Counted from the first letter of the stretch, positions 16,917 to 25,901 are shown. The stretch is 64,000 nucleotides of DNA from Vibrio splendidus (GCF_002873455.1 NZ_MCUN01000051.1:1-64000), one strand, 5' to 3'. Program-made: numbers and translations. Notes: generated from the letters alone by a model not told the origin.

Positions 16917-18242
16917 CTACCTTCTTACACCGCAACAATGCTTGTATTTTATACCACTTCCACAAGAACATGATTGATTACGACCCATTGTCACTGAATT
17001 TTTGCTTGCCACTGTCGTAAGCTTCACATCTTGGTAAGCCAATGCCCACATGATTTCATCTGCAAAACGACCAACAGATAATAGCCTACGCATTTCTCTC
17101 ATGTATTGAGCGCTGTACGCGAAGAATTTTCTATAGCCTTGGCAAAAATAGTTATGCCTTGGATGTCCGCTTGAACTGCGCTCAAAACGATGTTTGGGGC
17201 ACCCTCCATTGCAGGCAAACTGAAATGGGCATTTTTTACAGTCAGGAGTCAATGTTGTTTGTTTTTGTAATCCAAACTCAATGGCTTGCTGGCTGTTATT
17301 GCATTCAGAAATTGATTTATGATGTATGTTGCCCAAACGATGTTCAGGGTATACATAATGGTCGCAATTGTATAAGTCCCCGTTTGCCTCAAGAGCAAAA
17401 GCATGACCACAACGTTCAGTAAAATGACACATTCCAGACTGCTGTCCGCACCATGCACTCAACGTACTATCCAACATATTCACAAAAATTGAGCCCACAT
17501 CTTTTCGCACCCAGATATCAAAAATATCACAAAGAAATTCGCCATAGGCTAACGAAGGCACTGACCATGATGTCACTTCCGCCAAAGGTTCATCGGGTAA
17601 GACGAGTTTTAAATCCGTTTGAAAACATGATTGCTTCGTTCGTTCGACCAGCGGAATAAACTGAATATAAGTTGAACCAATCTCTTTCAAATGCTGATAC
17701 ACCCGCTTTGGATGTTTTACATTTACACCATTGACGACGGTAAGCGTATTAAACTCAACACCATGCTTTTTTAACAATTCGATACCTTGCATGACTTGAG
17801 CATGTGTTTGTTTACCCGAGCGGGTAACTCGGTAGGCATCGTGTAGGTCTTGTGGCCCATCAATAGACACACCTACTAAGAAGTGATGCTTTTTGAAAAA
17901 CTCACACCAAGCATCGTTTAGCAAAATGCCGTTGGTTTGAAAGGTGTGTTCAAGTTTTTTTCCCTTCCCGTATTGTTCACATAACTGCATGGCTTTTTCA
18001 AAAAACGCGAGCCCCATCATTGTTGGCTCACCACCCTGCCAAGTAAATTGAACATGGTTGTTGCTTTGAGCTTCAATGGTCTGCTTTATATAGGAACTTA
18101 GTGTGTCATCACTCATTCGCCAGTTTGTTTGACGTTCAGGATAGAGTTGGTGTTTTTCAAGATAGAAACAGTAACTGCAATCAAGGTTACAGACAGAGCC
18201 GGTCGGCTTGGCCATTACGTGACAATTATTCGGTGCTTGCAT
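16917..18242 (-). CDS. Anaerobic sulfatase-maturating radical SAM enzyme
   Basis: This 441-aa enzyme converts the sulfatase active-site Cys/Ser to formylglycine without oxygen. The radical SAM motif is C18xxxC22xxC25 in GSVCNLDCSYCFYLEK. A SPASM-type C-terminal part carries further cysteines (CGQQSGMCHFTERCG, NCDHYVYPEHRLGN and CKKCPFQFACNGGCPKHRF) for auxiliary FeS clusters. The last 20 residues are a SEC-C zinc motif (CSCGSGIKYKHCC). Family: anSME/AslB/YdeM. It is first in an operon with LysR and has a strong palindrome 119 bp upstream. A decayed partial copy lies at 19900-20033. Confidence 0.93.
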   Translation of the reverse strand: MQAPNNCHVMAKPTGSVCNLDCSYCFYLEKHQLYPERQTNWRMSDDTLSSYIKQTIEAQSNNHVQFTWQGGEPTMMGLAFFEKAMQLCEQYGKGKKLEHTFQTNGILLNDAWCEFFKKHHFLVGVSIDGPQDLHDAYRVTRSGKQTHAQVMQGIELLKKHGVEFNTLTVVNGVNVKHPKRVYQHLKEIGSTYIQFIPLVERTKQSCFQTDLKLVLPDEPLAEVTSWSVPSLAYGEFLCDIFDIWVRKDVGSIFVNMLDSTLSAWCGQQSGMCHFTERCGHAFALEANGDLYNCDHYVYPEHRLGNIHHKSISECNNSQQAIEFGLQKQTTLTPDCKKCPFQFACNGGCPKHRFERSSSGHPRHNYFCQGYRKFFAYSAQYMREMRRLLSVGRFADEIMWALAYQDVKLTTVASKNSVTMGRNQSCSCGSGIKYKHCCGVRR

Positions 18243-18360
18243 AAGTGAACCTTATAGTCAGCCCATCCATTGTGGCTAATTAGTGAGAAGCGTCCATAAG
18301 TGTGTATCACCATTCTATAGGTTGAGTTTCTGGCTAAATAGTCGGTGGTGGTTACATTTA

Positions 18361-18379
18361 CTATAAACAGGATTTATAG
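18361..18379. promoter_or_regulatory. Putative LysR operator upstream of anSME
   Basis: CTATAAACAGGATTTATAG is a perfect 7-bp-arm palindrome with a T-N11-A core, centred about 128 bp before the anSME start. The surrounding 95 bp is closely matched at 20034-20130. Confidence 0.65.
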
Positions 18380-18539
18380 TTCATGCCTCTGAATAGCTCA
18401 AATCCACGACCACCGACAAATATCGACACATTTTAGTGATTAACCAAAGCCTTCTTCTGCTCTCTACTCTTATATTCTTCTGCTTTGGTTCTGGGTGAGT
18501 TTAAAGTGTATAACTCGGCATCTAGGCTTGTTAAACGAA

Positions 18540-19673
18540 TCAGTGACGATAAGAAAGGGTCACAAAGTGAACACGGTTATCTTCATAACTTCCTGTTGGC
18601 TGGAGCGTCACGTTGGCGGCTGTGATATCCGCGGTTCCATTATTTTGATATTGATACGCTAAACCTAACTTGTTGCCAGATTCAAGCTCATACTCACTAC
18701 CAAACCCAATGCGCCATTGCTGGTCAACGGGCAGTAGTACGTCTCGCTCATTCTCGTTCACTGGAGAAGAGTCGTAGCTAGCGCCGCCATAAATCGTAAA
18801 CTTATCCATCTTATGCGCTGCGCTAACGCCTACAGAATAGGTCCATGTATATTTGTCGTCATAATCTTCCCAGTTTTCAAACTTAGCGTTAACCATTACA
18901 TCGGTTTGTTTGGAAAGAGCATGCTTAAGCCCCAAGTCGATACTAGTAACCCAAGATAAATTCGCTGTTGGATTCACATCTAGCGACGTTTCAATATCAA
19001 TTTCATGGTCTGTTTTATGGCGATATTGCAGACCCAAGTGTGTATTGTCGCTCAAAGTGTAGTACGAGCTCAGTGCAAAAGAAGGAGCAACACTGTCACC
19101 GGTAGCAAGTTCTTCCAATTGAGTGTTCACGCCACCAACGACGTCTATTTTCATGTATTGAAGAATCAAAGAAGCGCCAAGGGAGAGCTTGTCTGTAACT
19201 TGATATGAAACACCAGTTGTAATATCGACGACAGCAATAGCGTTCTCTGAAATGGCATTGATTGGATTGGCGCCGACACCATTGCTATATTCAGCACCTA
19301 AGCCACCCGCGGAATGAAGACTAATTCCAAGTACCGCTTTCTTATTCACTCTTTTAGCATAAGAAGCGTGAGGTGCGATTAATCCCTTTGAGGCTTCAGT
19401 GCTCTCTCCTGAATCATCACGAGTGAACTGGTTGAATACATTGATATACTGAGCGCCCGAAACATACGATCGATCTTCAATGCCAGAAAGTGCAGCAGCA
19501 TTTGAGATTGTTGCAGAAGAATCAGAACTGTTTGTAACGTTGGCGGCCCCTGCTGTTGCAACGCTTTTGGTTGTCGCTATTTGAGACATGCTTAAGCCAG
19601 CACTATTGACCCAAAAGGGGGAGAGAGTGGCACATGCAACCACAACATTGAGAGCGACTTGCGTCATCTTCAT
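18540..19673 (-). CDS. FadL-like outer-membrane transport protein
   Basis: This is a 377-aa outer-membrane beta-barrel of the FadL/OMPP1/TodX family, which takes up hydrophobic molecules. A signal peptide (about 1-25) is followed by the FadL-like N-terminal hatch (SMSQIATTKSVATAGAAN ... TISNAAALSGI). Alternating beta strands run to a C-terminal aromatic-rich strand ending in SYRH. The usual NPA motif is replaced by SNAAAL. It lies on the same strand downstream of a decayed anSME/yiaV region that has an intact LysR-type palindrome, so it may belong to the sulfatase regulon. Confidence 0.85.
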   Translation of the reverse strand: MKMTQVALNVVVACATLSPFWVNSAGLSMSQIATTKSVATAGAANVTNSSDSSATISNAAALSGIEDRSYVSGAQYINVFNQFTRDDSGESTEASKGLIAPHASYAKRVNKKAVLGISLHSAGGLGAEYSNGVGANPINAISENAIAVVDITTGVSYQVTDKLSLGASLILQYMKIDVVGGVNTQLEELATGDSVAPSFALSSYYTLSDNTHLGLQYRHKTDHEIDIETSLDVNPTANLSWVTSIDLGLKHALSKQTDVMVNAKFENWEDYDDKYTWTYSVGVSAAHKMDKFTIYGGASYDSSPVNENERDVLLPVDQQWRIGFGSEYELESGNKLGLAYQYQNNGTADITAANVTLQPTGSYEDNRVHFVTLSYRH

Positions 19674-19693
19674 TTTATAGATTCCTTAGGATG

Positions 19694-19865
19694 TTTCGAG
19701 AGAATTTTTCGGCGTATTGCACACATGCAACAAGCCCACACTTGAACCATCCGCAATAAAAGCTAGAGCGTTCACGTAATTAGTAATTAAGTCGCGCCCG
19801 AACCTTTCTTGTCATTCAACTCAGCCACAAAACTCAATATTGTCTTGGATTTCGTTTAACTTAGA
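19694..19865 (-). pseudogene. Decayed yiaV fragment
   Basis: The sequence resembles the intact yiaV gene at about 12344-12575: shared CACACATGCA, CCATCCGCAATAAAA, TTCAACTCAGCCA and ACTCAA..TTGTCTTG blocks occur in the same order and spacing. An internal stretch is deleted and the frame is broken. It is too short to encode a working adaptor. Confidence 0.65.
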
Positions 19866-19899
19866 CCAATTTCACTTGTAGATTTTCGATGCCCCGATT

Positions 19900-20033
19900 C
19901 ATATCCGCATTTAACGTGTCATCACTCATTTAACAATTGATTGGGTTTCCAGGACAGAGTTGGTGTGTTTCGAAATAGAAAAGGGAGTTGCAACCAAAAT
20001 AACAAACAGAACCCGTCGACTTGGCCATTAATG
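19900..20033 (-). pseudogene. Decayed anSME N-terminal fragment
   Basis: It matches 18090-18220 of the intact anSME gene: shared GTGTCATCACTCATT, GGACAGAGTTGGTGT-like and GACTTGGCCATTA blocks. The frame is interrupted and the cysteines are not preserved as a set. It corresponds to the first 45 or so codons. Confidence 0.65.
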
Positions 20034-20110
20034 AAAACGGTCCATATAAGTGTGTTCCACTATTCTATAGGTTCAGTTTTGGTCTAAATAGTTGGTGGGG
20101 ATTACATTTG

Positions 20111-20129
20111 CTATAAACGGGGTTTATAG
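20111..20129. promoter_or_regulatory. Third LysR-type palindrome, upstream of relic and FadL-like gene
   Basis: CTATAAACGGGGTTTATAG is a perfect palindrome like that at 18361. The flanks from 20034 also match the anSME promoter. The gene it once controlled (anSME copy) has decayed, yet the arms are unchanged. It could now serve the FadL-like gene 440 bp downstream. Confidence 0.55.
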
Positions 20130-20273
20130 TTAAACCTTACGGTATCGTCTTTATACGATTTATATTTAGTGTGATATTAAGCGTACGCTTTTAGGTAGCA
20201 GGTGCGCGGCTTTGACGACTTGATAGCTATATCAGAGGATCTTGTCATATTAGCCATGCGAGATCAGCTCGGG

Positions 20274-21062
20274 TTACAACAAACGATTCTTATACTGTTC
20301 TGGCGTTTGGTTCGCGTAACGTTTGAACATGGTGATAAAAGGGCTTGCTTGGTTGTAACCCAATGTAAGAGCGACCTCTTTAACCGATTGGCCGTTTCTC
20401 AACAAGTCCATTGAGTAGAGGTAGCGCACTCGCAATCGCCATTCTGTAAAGCTCATCCCAAGCTCCGTCTGGCAGTGGCGAGAAAGGGTTCTTTCCGTGG
20501 TGTGGACACGCTCAGCCCAATCTTTCAATGTCACTTCATCGGTTGGGTTTTCTTCCACAGAAGCCAGTATAGGCGCTAGGTACTTATTGTCGGTTGAAGG
20601 CAAGAAGTGGTGTTCAACTTCACGCTGCGCAAGTTGGTCGAGTAGTACCTGAACAAGCCTTTGATCTTGTTCGCTTTGTGCAACGTTGATATCGCGTTGG
20701 CGAAAGTCATCGATAATCGAAGACACGATTGGGGTGATCTTAATAAGGCTGGTTTTCTCAGGCAGATGCTGAGTTAACTCATGAGCAATGTTCAGTGAGC
20801 AGTAATCCAATGGCTTACGGTTGTAGCTGCAGTGCATGACCCCAGCTGGCACCCAAATAGCGAGATGTGGCGGCGCGAGAAAGCGTATGCCTTCTGCTTC
20901 CATTTCAAGAATCCCACCACTGATCAACTGAACCTGTCCCCAAGGGTGGCTGTGAATACGAGTTTCGGTGTTCGATAAGAAAGCTTCGAAATTCATAAAT
21001 ACGTTGGATGGTGCCTTATCGATTGATAAGGACGGGTGAAGGTTTCTTGAGTGTTTTTTCAA
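20274..21062 (-). CDS. AraC-family regulator (cupin + HTH)
   Basis: This 262-aa regulator has an N-terminal cupin sensor (about 25-110: HSHPWGQVQLISGG, WVPAGVMHCS) and a C-terminal AraC double HTH (about 165-260: LKDWAERVHTTERTLSRHC ... VKEVALTLGYNQASPFITMFKRY). The layout resembles NimR/YeaM, which controls a divergent exporter. Here an EamA transporter is divergent with 98 bp between the two starts, so it is the likely target. Confidence 0.9.
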   Translation of the reverse strand: MKKHSRNLHPSLSIDKAPSNVFMNFEAFLSNTETRIHSHPWGQVQLISGGILEMEAEGIRFLAPPHLAIWVPAGVMHCSYNRKPLDYCSLNIAHELTQHLPEKTSLIKITPIVSSIIDDFRQRDINVAQSEQDQRLVQVLLDQLAQREVEHHFLPSTDNKYLAPILASVEENPTDEVTLKDWAERVHTTERTLSRHCQTELGMSFTEWRLRVRYLYSMDLLRNGQSVKEVALTLGYNQASPFITMFKRYANQTPEQYKNRLL

Positions 21063-21160
21063 ACTTGTCTTCCTATCGCGTCTGATGTCTTTTTAAAGAT
21101 ATCTGTAAGTATAACGACCTGTCAAACTAGCCGCATCAAGTCATTTGCGACGGAATTCAC

Positions 21161-22054
21161 ATGTATTATCTATTACCATTTTTCACAGTCTGTATCTGGG
21201 GTGCAAATGCGATCGTCAACAAGCTAGCAGCGAGCACGATAGAACCAAGTGCGATGAGTTTTTACCGTTGGTTTATTGCGATGTTAATTTTGACGCCTTT
21301 CTGCATCCGGTCTGTGATTAAACAGTGGCCAATCATTAAGCCGAACTTGTCTAAATTAGCTTTCCTTGGTTTTTTGGGCATGGTGTTAAACCAATCTTTG
21401 GGTTACTACGCAGGCCTAACCACCTCCGCTTCTAACATGGCATTAATTACGTCTTTGGTTCCACTCATCAGTGTGTTCCTTAGTGTGCCTTTGTTGAACA
21501 AGTCTATTTCTAGCCTGAGTATTGTGGGCGGTGTATTGTCTCTGGCTGGGTTGGCGTTAATGCTAGGTAAAGGCGATCCTCTGTTCTTTATCCATCAAAA
21601 CCTTACCCAAGGCGATGGTTATATGTTAATCGCGGCCTGTGTTTACGCTTCTTACTGCGTGTTACTCAAACGCTGGAAAATGCCAATCAGCAGTTGGGTT
21701 GTGATTTATATTCAAGGGTTATTTGCTGTCGCGATGTTGACTCCTCTTTGGTTAACGAGCGAACAACTATTACCATCACAGCAAGCTATTCCTTTGATCG
21801 CTTATGCCGCGGTTGCTGCTTCTATTTTGGCACCTTGGATGTGGGTGAAAGCGATTGATACCATTGGTGCAGATTCAAGTGCGATGTTTATGAACTTGAT
21901 GCCCGTTATCGCGATCGTATTAGCCTCCACTTGGCTAGGCGAAGAGATTAATCAGTTCCATATCATTGGTTGTGTGATGGTTATTTCGGGTGTCATTCTT
22001 GCTCAAATCAAAAGAAAACCAAGGCTTGAGGCTGCTCTACCTCAGCAAAGCTAG
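21161..22054 (+). CDS. EamA/DMT-family transporter
   Basis: This 297-aa inner-membrane protein has ten predicted TMs in two EamA repeats (about 1-135 and 150-285). An early FYRWFIAMLILTP and a late GCVMVISGVILAQ are typical of RhaT/EamA drug-metabolite exporters. Substrate is unknown; export of an amino acid or metabolite is likely. It is divergent from the AraC regulator and followed by a terminator at 22105. Confidence 0.88.
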   Translation: MYYLLPFFTVCIWGANAIVNKLAASTIEPSAMSFYRWFIAMLILTPFCIRSVIKQWPIIKPNLSKLAFLGFLGMVLNQSLGYYAGLTTSASNMALITSLVPLISVFLSVPLLNKSISSLSIVGGVLSLAGLALMLGKGDPLFFIHQNLTQGDGYMLIAACVYASYCVLLKRWKMPISSWVVIYIQGLFAVAMLTPLWLTSEQLLPSQQAIPLIAYAAVAASILAPWMWVKAIDTIGADSSAMFMNLMPVIAIVLASTWLGEEINQFHIIGCVMVISGVILAQIKRKPRLEAALPQQS

Positions 22055-22104
22055 CTTTTCTTAGATTAGACGAACGAAAACTCGCGAATCACCCTCTCCT
22101 TACA

Positions 22105-22138
22105 ATGCCTGCTCCCTCAGCAGGTATTGTTGTTTTCC
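22105..22138 (+). terminator. Terminator after the EamA gene
   Basis: ATGCCTGCT (22105-22113) pairs with AGCAGGTAT (22119-22127) with one wobble, followed by TGTTGTTTT. Confidence 0.65.
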
Positions 22139-22265
22139 TATTTTGTTCAACTGTTCTGTTCACACCGTTTTCAAATTCCTTTAATGCGTACTGACTGTTG
22201 TTGCAACCTTGAGCCGACTCATGTTTAATGCATTGGGTACTGTTTAAGTTGTAAAAGGAATTACA

Positions 22266-23888
22266 ATGACTCAATCAAGGATCCCAGTGATCATATCGTC
22301 ACTGCTTGCTCTATCTTCAGCCTCAAGCTTTGCTGCCACAGTTCCTACTGATACACCATTAGCTAAAGAACAACATTTTGTGCGTGGCAATGGCGCAGAG
22401 CCCAACACTCTCGATCCAAACTTTGTTAATTCTGGTATGCCCGGCGACATTATCGTCAATGATATGTTTGAAGGCTTTGTGATCGAGAACAGCGATGGGC
22501 AGATCATCCCAGGACAAGCTAAAGAATGGTCGTTCAGCAAAGACGGTAAAACCGTCACGTTTATGTTGAAAGAGGATCTTCAATGGTCAAACGGCGAGCC
22601 AGTGACAGCATCAGATTTTGTCTTTGGCTGGCAGCGTGCCGTGTCACCTAAAACGGGCAACAATACAGGGTTTGTTTTCTCGACTGCGAATATCGTTAAC
22701 GCCAGTGAGATTCTTCGAGGAGATAAAGACCCGTCGGAACTGGGCATTAAAGCATTGGATGAACACACGGTTGAAATTGCGCTTTCAAAGCCTACGCCCT
22801 ACTTCATGAGTTTAATGAGCATCAAAACCTTCTTCCCTCTGCCTACTAAGTTGGTTGAAGAGAAAGGCGACAAGTGGACTCGCGCAGAGAACATTGCAAC
22901 CAACGGCGCTTATACTCTGAGTAAATGGGTACCTAACGAATACGTAGAAGTGACCAGAAACCCGAATTACTGGGATAACGCTTCAACCGTCATCAATAAG
23001 GTCACTTACCTTGGTTTATCATCTCAAAACGCAGAGTTAATTCGCTATCAGTCTGGTGAAATTGACATGACGAATCGCGTGCAACTTGAGTATTACCAAA
23101 AGCTTGTCAAAGAAAGCCCTGAACAGATTAAGGCACAGGCTTTGTTAGGGTCATATGTTTATTCGTTCAATACGCGTCAAGCTCCGTTTGATGATGTAAG
23201 AGTTCGACAAGCATTAAGCATGACAGTAAACCGAGAGATTTTAGTCGATAAAGTGACGGGACAAGGAGAGCCTGAAGCCTACAGCGTGACGCCTAATAAC
23301 ATCCCGAACTACACAGCTCCTAAGTCTTTATTCGAAGCGCTAGATAGCTCAAAACGTCAAGCCAAGGCCAAGCAGCTATTAGAAGAAGCTGGATACAACC
23401 AAGAGAATCCTCTTAAATTTACACTCACGTACAACACCAGTGAAAACAACAAAAAGATCGCCATCGCAATTGCATCAATGTGGAAACCACTTGGCGTGAA
23501 GGTAGAGCTAGAGAACATGGAGTGGAAAGCGTATGTCGCAGCTAAAGGAGCGGGAGATTATCAGCTTGCTCGTTCTTGGGCCTTTGGGGACTATCCAGAG
23601 CCTTCAGCTCTGTTAGAAGCCTTCACTTGCGGGCACACGGCCAATGAGAGTGGCTACTGTAACTCTGATTATGATGAGCTCTTGCAGCAAGCGAGCAAAA
23701 CGGAAGATCAGTCTAAACGTTTCGCTCTATATCAGCATGCTGAATCGCTTCTGAACGAATCTGCAGCAGTTATGCCTTTATACCACTACAATCACACTCG
23801 ATTAGTGCGAAATACACTTAAAGGCTTCCCGAACAATAATCCGAAAGGAAATATCTACGCGAAGGACCTATACTTTATTCAAGAGTAA
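22266..23888 (+). CDS. OppA-like oligopeptide-binding protein
   Basis: This is a 540-aa periplasmic solute-binding protein of family SBP_bac_5 (OppA/MppA). A signal peptide (about 1-23, cut after SFAA) precedes the binding lobes. Typical stretches are GNGAEPNTLDPNFVNSG, LKEDLQWSNGEPVTASDFVFGWQRA and DDVRVRQALSMTVNREIL. No permease or ATPase genes are adjacent, so it would have to use a transporter encoded elsewhere, as MppA does in E. coli. AAAGGAATTACAATG gives a good ribosome site. Confidence 0.92.
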   Translation: MTQSRIPVIISSLLALSSASSFAATVPTDTPLAKEQHFVRGNGAEPNTLDPNFVNSGMPGDIIVNDMFEGFVIENSDGQIIPGQAKEWSFSKDGKTVTFMLKEDLQWSNGEPVTASDFVFGWQRAVSPKTGNNTGFVFSTANIVNASEILRGDKDPSELGIKALDEHTVEIALSKPTPYFMSLMSIKTFFPLPTKLVEEKGDKWTRAENIATNGAYTLSKWVPNEYVEVTRNPNYWDNASTVINKVTYLGLSSQNAELIRYQSGEIDMTNRVQLEYYQKLVKESPEQIKAQALLGSYVYSFNTRQAPFDDVRVRQALSMTVNREILVDKVTGQGEPEAYSVTPNNIPNYTAPKSLFEALDSSKRQAKAKQLLEEAGYNQENPLKFTLTYNTSENNKKIAIAIASMWKPLGVKVELENMEWKAYVAAKGAGDYQLARSWAFGDYPEPSALLEAFTCGHTANESGYCNSDYDELLQQASKTEDQSKRFALYQHAESLLNESAAVMPLYHYNHTRLVRNTLKGFPNNNPKGNIYAKDLYFIQE

Positions 23889-24312
23889 AAATGAGCTAAA
23901 TAATAAACAAATTTTACTACCACCTTAGTAGTAAAGGTACTAGAATAATTTAACTAAACCGGATTAACAGCGGTTAGTTGGCTATAACAAAATAAGGTAC
24001 CGCAATGAGTACCAAACGGCTTAGAAACACCTAGCACTGCGCTAGGTGTTTTTTTTGCAATCGACCTTTTCAACTGCCAACTCAACATTTATCGGTTCTT
24101 ACTCAATATGGCTGGGCACCTACTCAGCATTGCTTCATCCGCGTTTTCCACTCGCCTCTACCGCCTTTAAACATCAATATTCATCCGTTCGTCACCCGTT
24201 TGAAAAAATAGTCTTAATCGTGAGAAACACCGCTTTAATTTATGTCATCTTAAGTATATTGTTATTAGCAAGTAACAAGCATGTTATACAGCACAATAAT
24301 GAAGGAAGATAG
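23889..24312. other. Intergenic stretch after oppA-like gene
   Basis: It contains the terminator at 24027 and the promoter region of the thioesterase gene. An 88-codon open frame from 24046 starts in the terminator's T-run and resembles nothing, so it is not called. Confidence 0.5.
24027..24056 (+). terminator. Terminator of the oppA-like gene
   Basis: ACACCTAGC (24027-24035) pairs with GCTAGGTGT (24041-24049), followed by a run of T. This is a canonical intrinsic terminator. Confidence 0.85.
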
Positions 24313-24816
24313 ATGAGCAGTAACAATAACCGACCAGATGGTAAACGAGACGTTACTCTGCGTTTTTTAGCTGAACCTGGGGATGTGAACTTTGGTGGTA
24401 AAGTTCATGGTGGTGCAGTAATGAAATGGGTCGATTTAGCGGCTTATGCTTGCTCTGCTGGGTGGAGTGGTAAATATTGTATTACCGCTTACGCAGGGGG
24501 GATTCGATTCGTAGCGCCGATCCATGTTGGCAACCTTGTTGAGGTAAGTGCGAAGGTCATCTATACCGGTTCATCTTCTATGCACATCGCTATCGACGTT
24601 CAAGCCAGCGACCCTAAAGAACTCAACAACCGCCTAACGACTCACTGTATCGTTATTATGGTCGCTGTTGATGAAAATGGTAACCCGACTAAGGTGCCGG
24701 AGTGGGTTCCAGAAACACCAGAAGACATCGAATTAAGAGATTCGGCTATTCGCCTAATGAACATGCGAAAACAGATCGGTGAAGAGATGGAAGCACACGT
24801 TAAGTACCTTAAGTAA
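24313..24816 (+). CDS. Hotdog acyl-CoA thioesterase (YciA/BACH-like)
   Basis: This is a 167-aa hotdog-fold enzyme that would hydrolyse acyl-CoA to free acid and CoA in the cytoplasm. The family motif is clear: FGGKVHGGAVMKWVDLAAY with an acidic residue on the central helix. Next come YAGGIRFVAPIHVGNLVEVSAKV and a C-terminal charged helix. GAAGGAAG before ATG 24313 is a strong ribosome site. Standalone gene with its own terminator. Confidence 0.9.
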   Translation: MSSNNNRPDGKRDVTLRFLAEPGDVNFGGKVHGGAVMKWVDLAAYACSAGWSGKYCITAYAGGIRFVAPIHVGNLVEVSAKVIYTGSSSMHIAIDVQASDPKELNNRLTTHCIVIMVAVDENGNPTKVPEWVPETPEDIELRDSAIRLMNMRKQIGEEMEAHVKYLK

Positions 24817-24850
24817 ACTTTACCAACTACGCTACAAAACCATATTACAA

Positions 24851-24880
24851 TGCCAAGCACCTGCTTGGCATTGGTTTATC
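24851..24880 (+). terminator. Putative thioesterase terminator
   Basis: TGCCAAGC (24851-24858) pairs with GCTTGGCA (24863-24870), then TTGGTTTATCT. The U-tract is interrupted. Confidence 0.55.
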
Positions 24881-25044
24881 TAATGGCCCACTCTGCACAA
24901 GCAAAGTCCTAGTACATCTAATACGATCTATGAGAGCGTGATACCCAGCCAAAGGTTAAAATGAGTCAGCACTTATTCGCTGATTTATTTTGACTGTAAT
25001 AAAGTCGTCATTTAGCTCTGGTTAAATACCGCCAATCATAATGG

Positions 25045-25317
25045 ATGTATTTGAATTTCCTGGAGCCACCTTTGAGCGTCACACGCCCCACTCTTAGCGA
25101 ATCTACACTGAACAATTTAAAGGCTGTTGAGTACCAATGGGTTAGAACTTTGTACGTCGAAGGCTACGACAGCAATGAAATTAACCACTACATCCAAACT
25201 TGTTTTGGTGGTGACCAGACGTTTGCGGATCTATTTCGCCGTGTCGCACTCGATCAAGAAAGCATCTATGTGTTGTTGCAACACCTAGGCTGTGCTCCTT
25301 CTAGTAGAGAGTTCTAA
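25045..25317 (+). CDS. Small protein of unknown function
   Basis: This 90-aa soluble protein has several predicted helices (YQWVRTLYVEGYDSNEINHYI, FADLFRRVALDQESIYVLLQHLG). No family is recognised. ATG 25045 has a weak ribosome site. An in-frame TTG at 25072 follows GGAG with 6-nt spacing and would give an 81-residue protein, so the start is open. Composition and codon use look like a real gene. Confidence 0.6.
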   Translation: MYLNFLEPPLSVTRPTLSESTLNNLKAVEYQWVRTLYVEGYDSNEINHYIQTCFGGDQTFADLFRRVALDQESIYVLLQHLGCAPSSREF

Positions 25318-25702
25318 CCTCAACATCCGATCCCCCTCTTACCCTTGAATCGAAAGATACTTCCAAGCAAACCAGTAACTACAAGTGATAGCTACTCACA
25401 ACACATCAACAGTAGCCCGCCGTTATAGACATTTTCTGTGCAATCCGGCTAATCGTTGCATACAAATCATTGAAGTATCACGCATTGAAATATTAGCAAA
25501 CTATCAATAGAGCAACTGCCCCTTATACTGAGTGTCTGATTTGTGAGACTCGTTCATGTCACCCTGTAAGAGGAATGAGGCAGGAGAGATTCGGGAGAGA
25601 AGTGACTCGAAACTTTAATGGCTAAAGTAGCTATGAGCACAAAAACTGACAGGTAAAACGAATATCCGGACAAAGTAGAAAACAAAAAGTAGCAGGTATA
25701 AA

Positions 25703-25728
25703 AAAACCCAAGTAAATACTTGGGTTAG
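25703..25728 (-). terminator. Intrinsic terminator, minus strand
   Basis: AACCCAAGTATTTACTTGGG followed by a T run on the minus strand. It probably ends the malEFG message about 180 nt after the malG stop, which leaves a long structured 3' end. Confidence 0.75.
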
Positions 25729-25877
25729 AGTTACAAAAACCACTAATCATTAATAGCGTAAGGAACCTGATTAGTAGCCAGCTATGCGTAACCTGAGGGT
25801 TATTTTTATTACTGATCGGCGGCCAAACCAAATGATGTAATAAAAATGCCAATATAGAGCGACCTAGAAGGTCGCTC
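25729..25877 (-). ncRNA. Candidate 3'-UTR RNA of malEFG
   Basis: Between the malG stop and the minus-strand terminator are three inverted repeats: 25857-25877 (GAGCGACC/GGTCGCTC), a 10-bp stem between TTTTTATTAC-type arms around 25801-25846, and ACTAATCA/TGATTAGT around 25741-25775. 3'-UTR-derived small RNAs ending in such terminators are common in Vibrio. No homologue is recognised, so this is a structural suspicion only. Confidence 0.3.
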
Positions 25878-25890
25878 TTTGTCTTTTTTA
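25857..25890 (+). terminator. Intrinsic terminator, plus strand
   Basis: GAGCGACC (25857-25864) pairs with GGTCGCTC (25870-25877), followed by TTTGTCTTTTTT on the plus strand. No clear plus-strand gene lies close upstream, so it either protects mal from antisense transcription or ends an unseen small RNA. Confidence 0.65.
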
Positions 25891-25901
25891 TAGGGTACAG
25901 C

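Larger units (their letters stand above)
19674..20273. other. Relic-bearing intergenic stretch
   Basis: About 600 bp without an intact gene. Most of it is a decayed copy of yiaV, anSME and the anSME promoter, described separately. The last 140 bp (20135-20273) shows no recognisable content. Confidence 0.6.
25318..25901. other. Structured intergenic stretch downstream of malG
   Basis: About 580 bp without a protein gene. The part from 25707 to 25880 is full of inverted repeats and has terminators on both strands (25703 minus, 25857 plus). A 3'-UTR RNA is possible. The part 25318-25700 shows nothing recognisable. Confidence 0.5.

Noticed and set aside
24046..24312. 88-codon open frame before the thioesterase
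   Set aside because: Starts inside the terminator T-run, has no ribosome site and looks non-coding.
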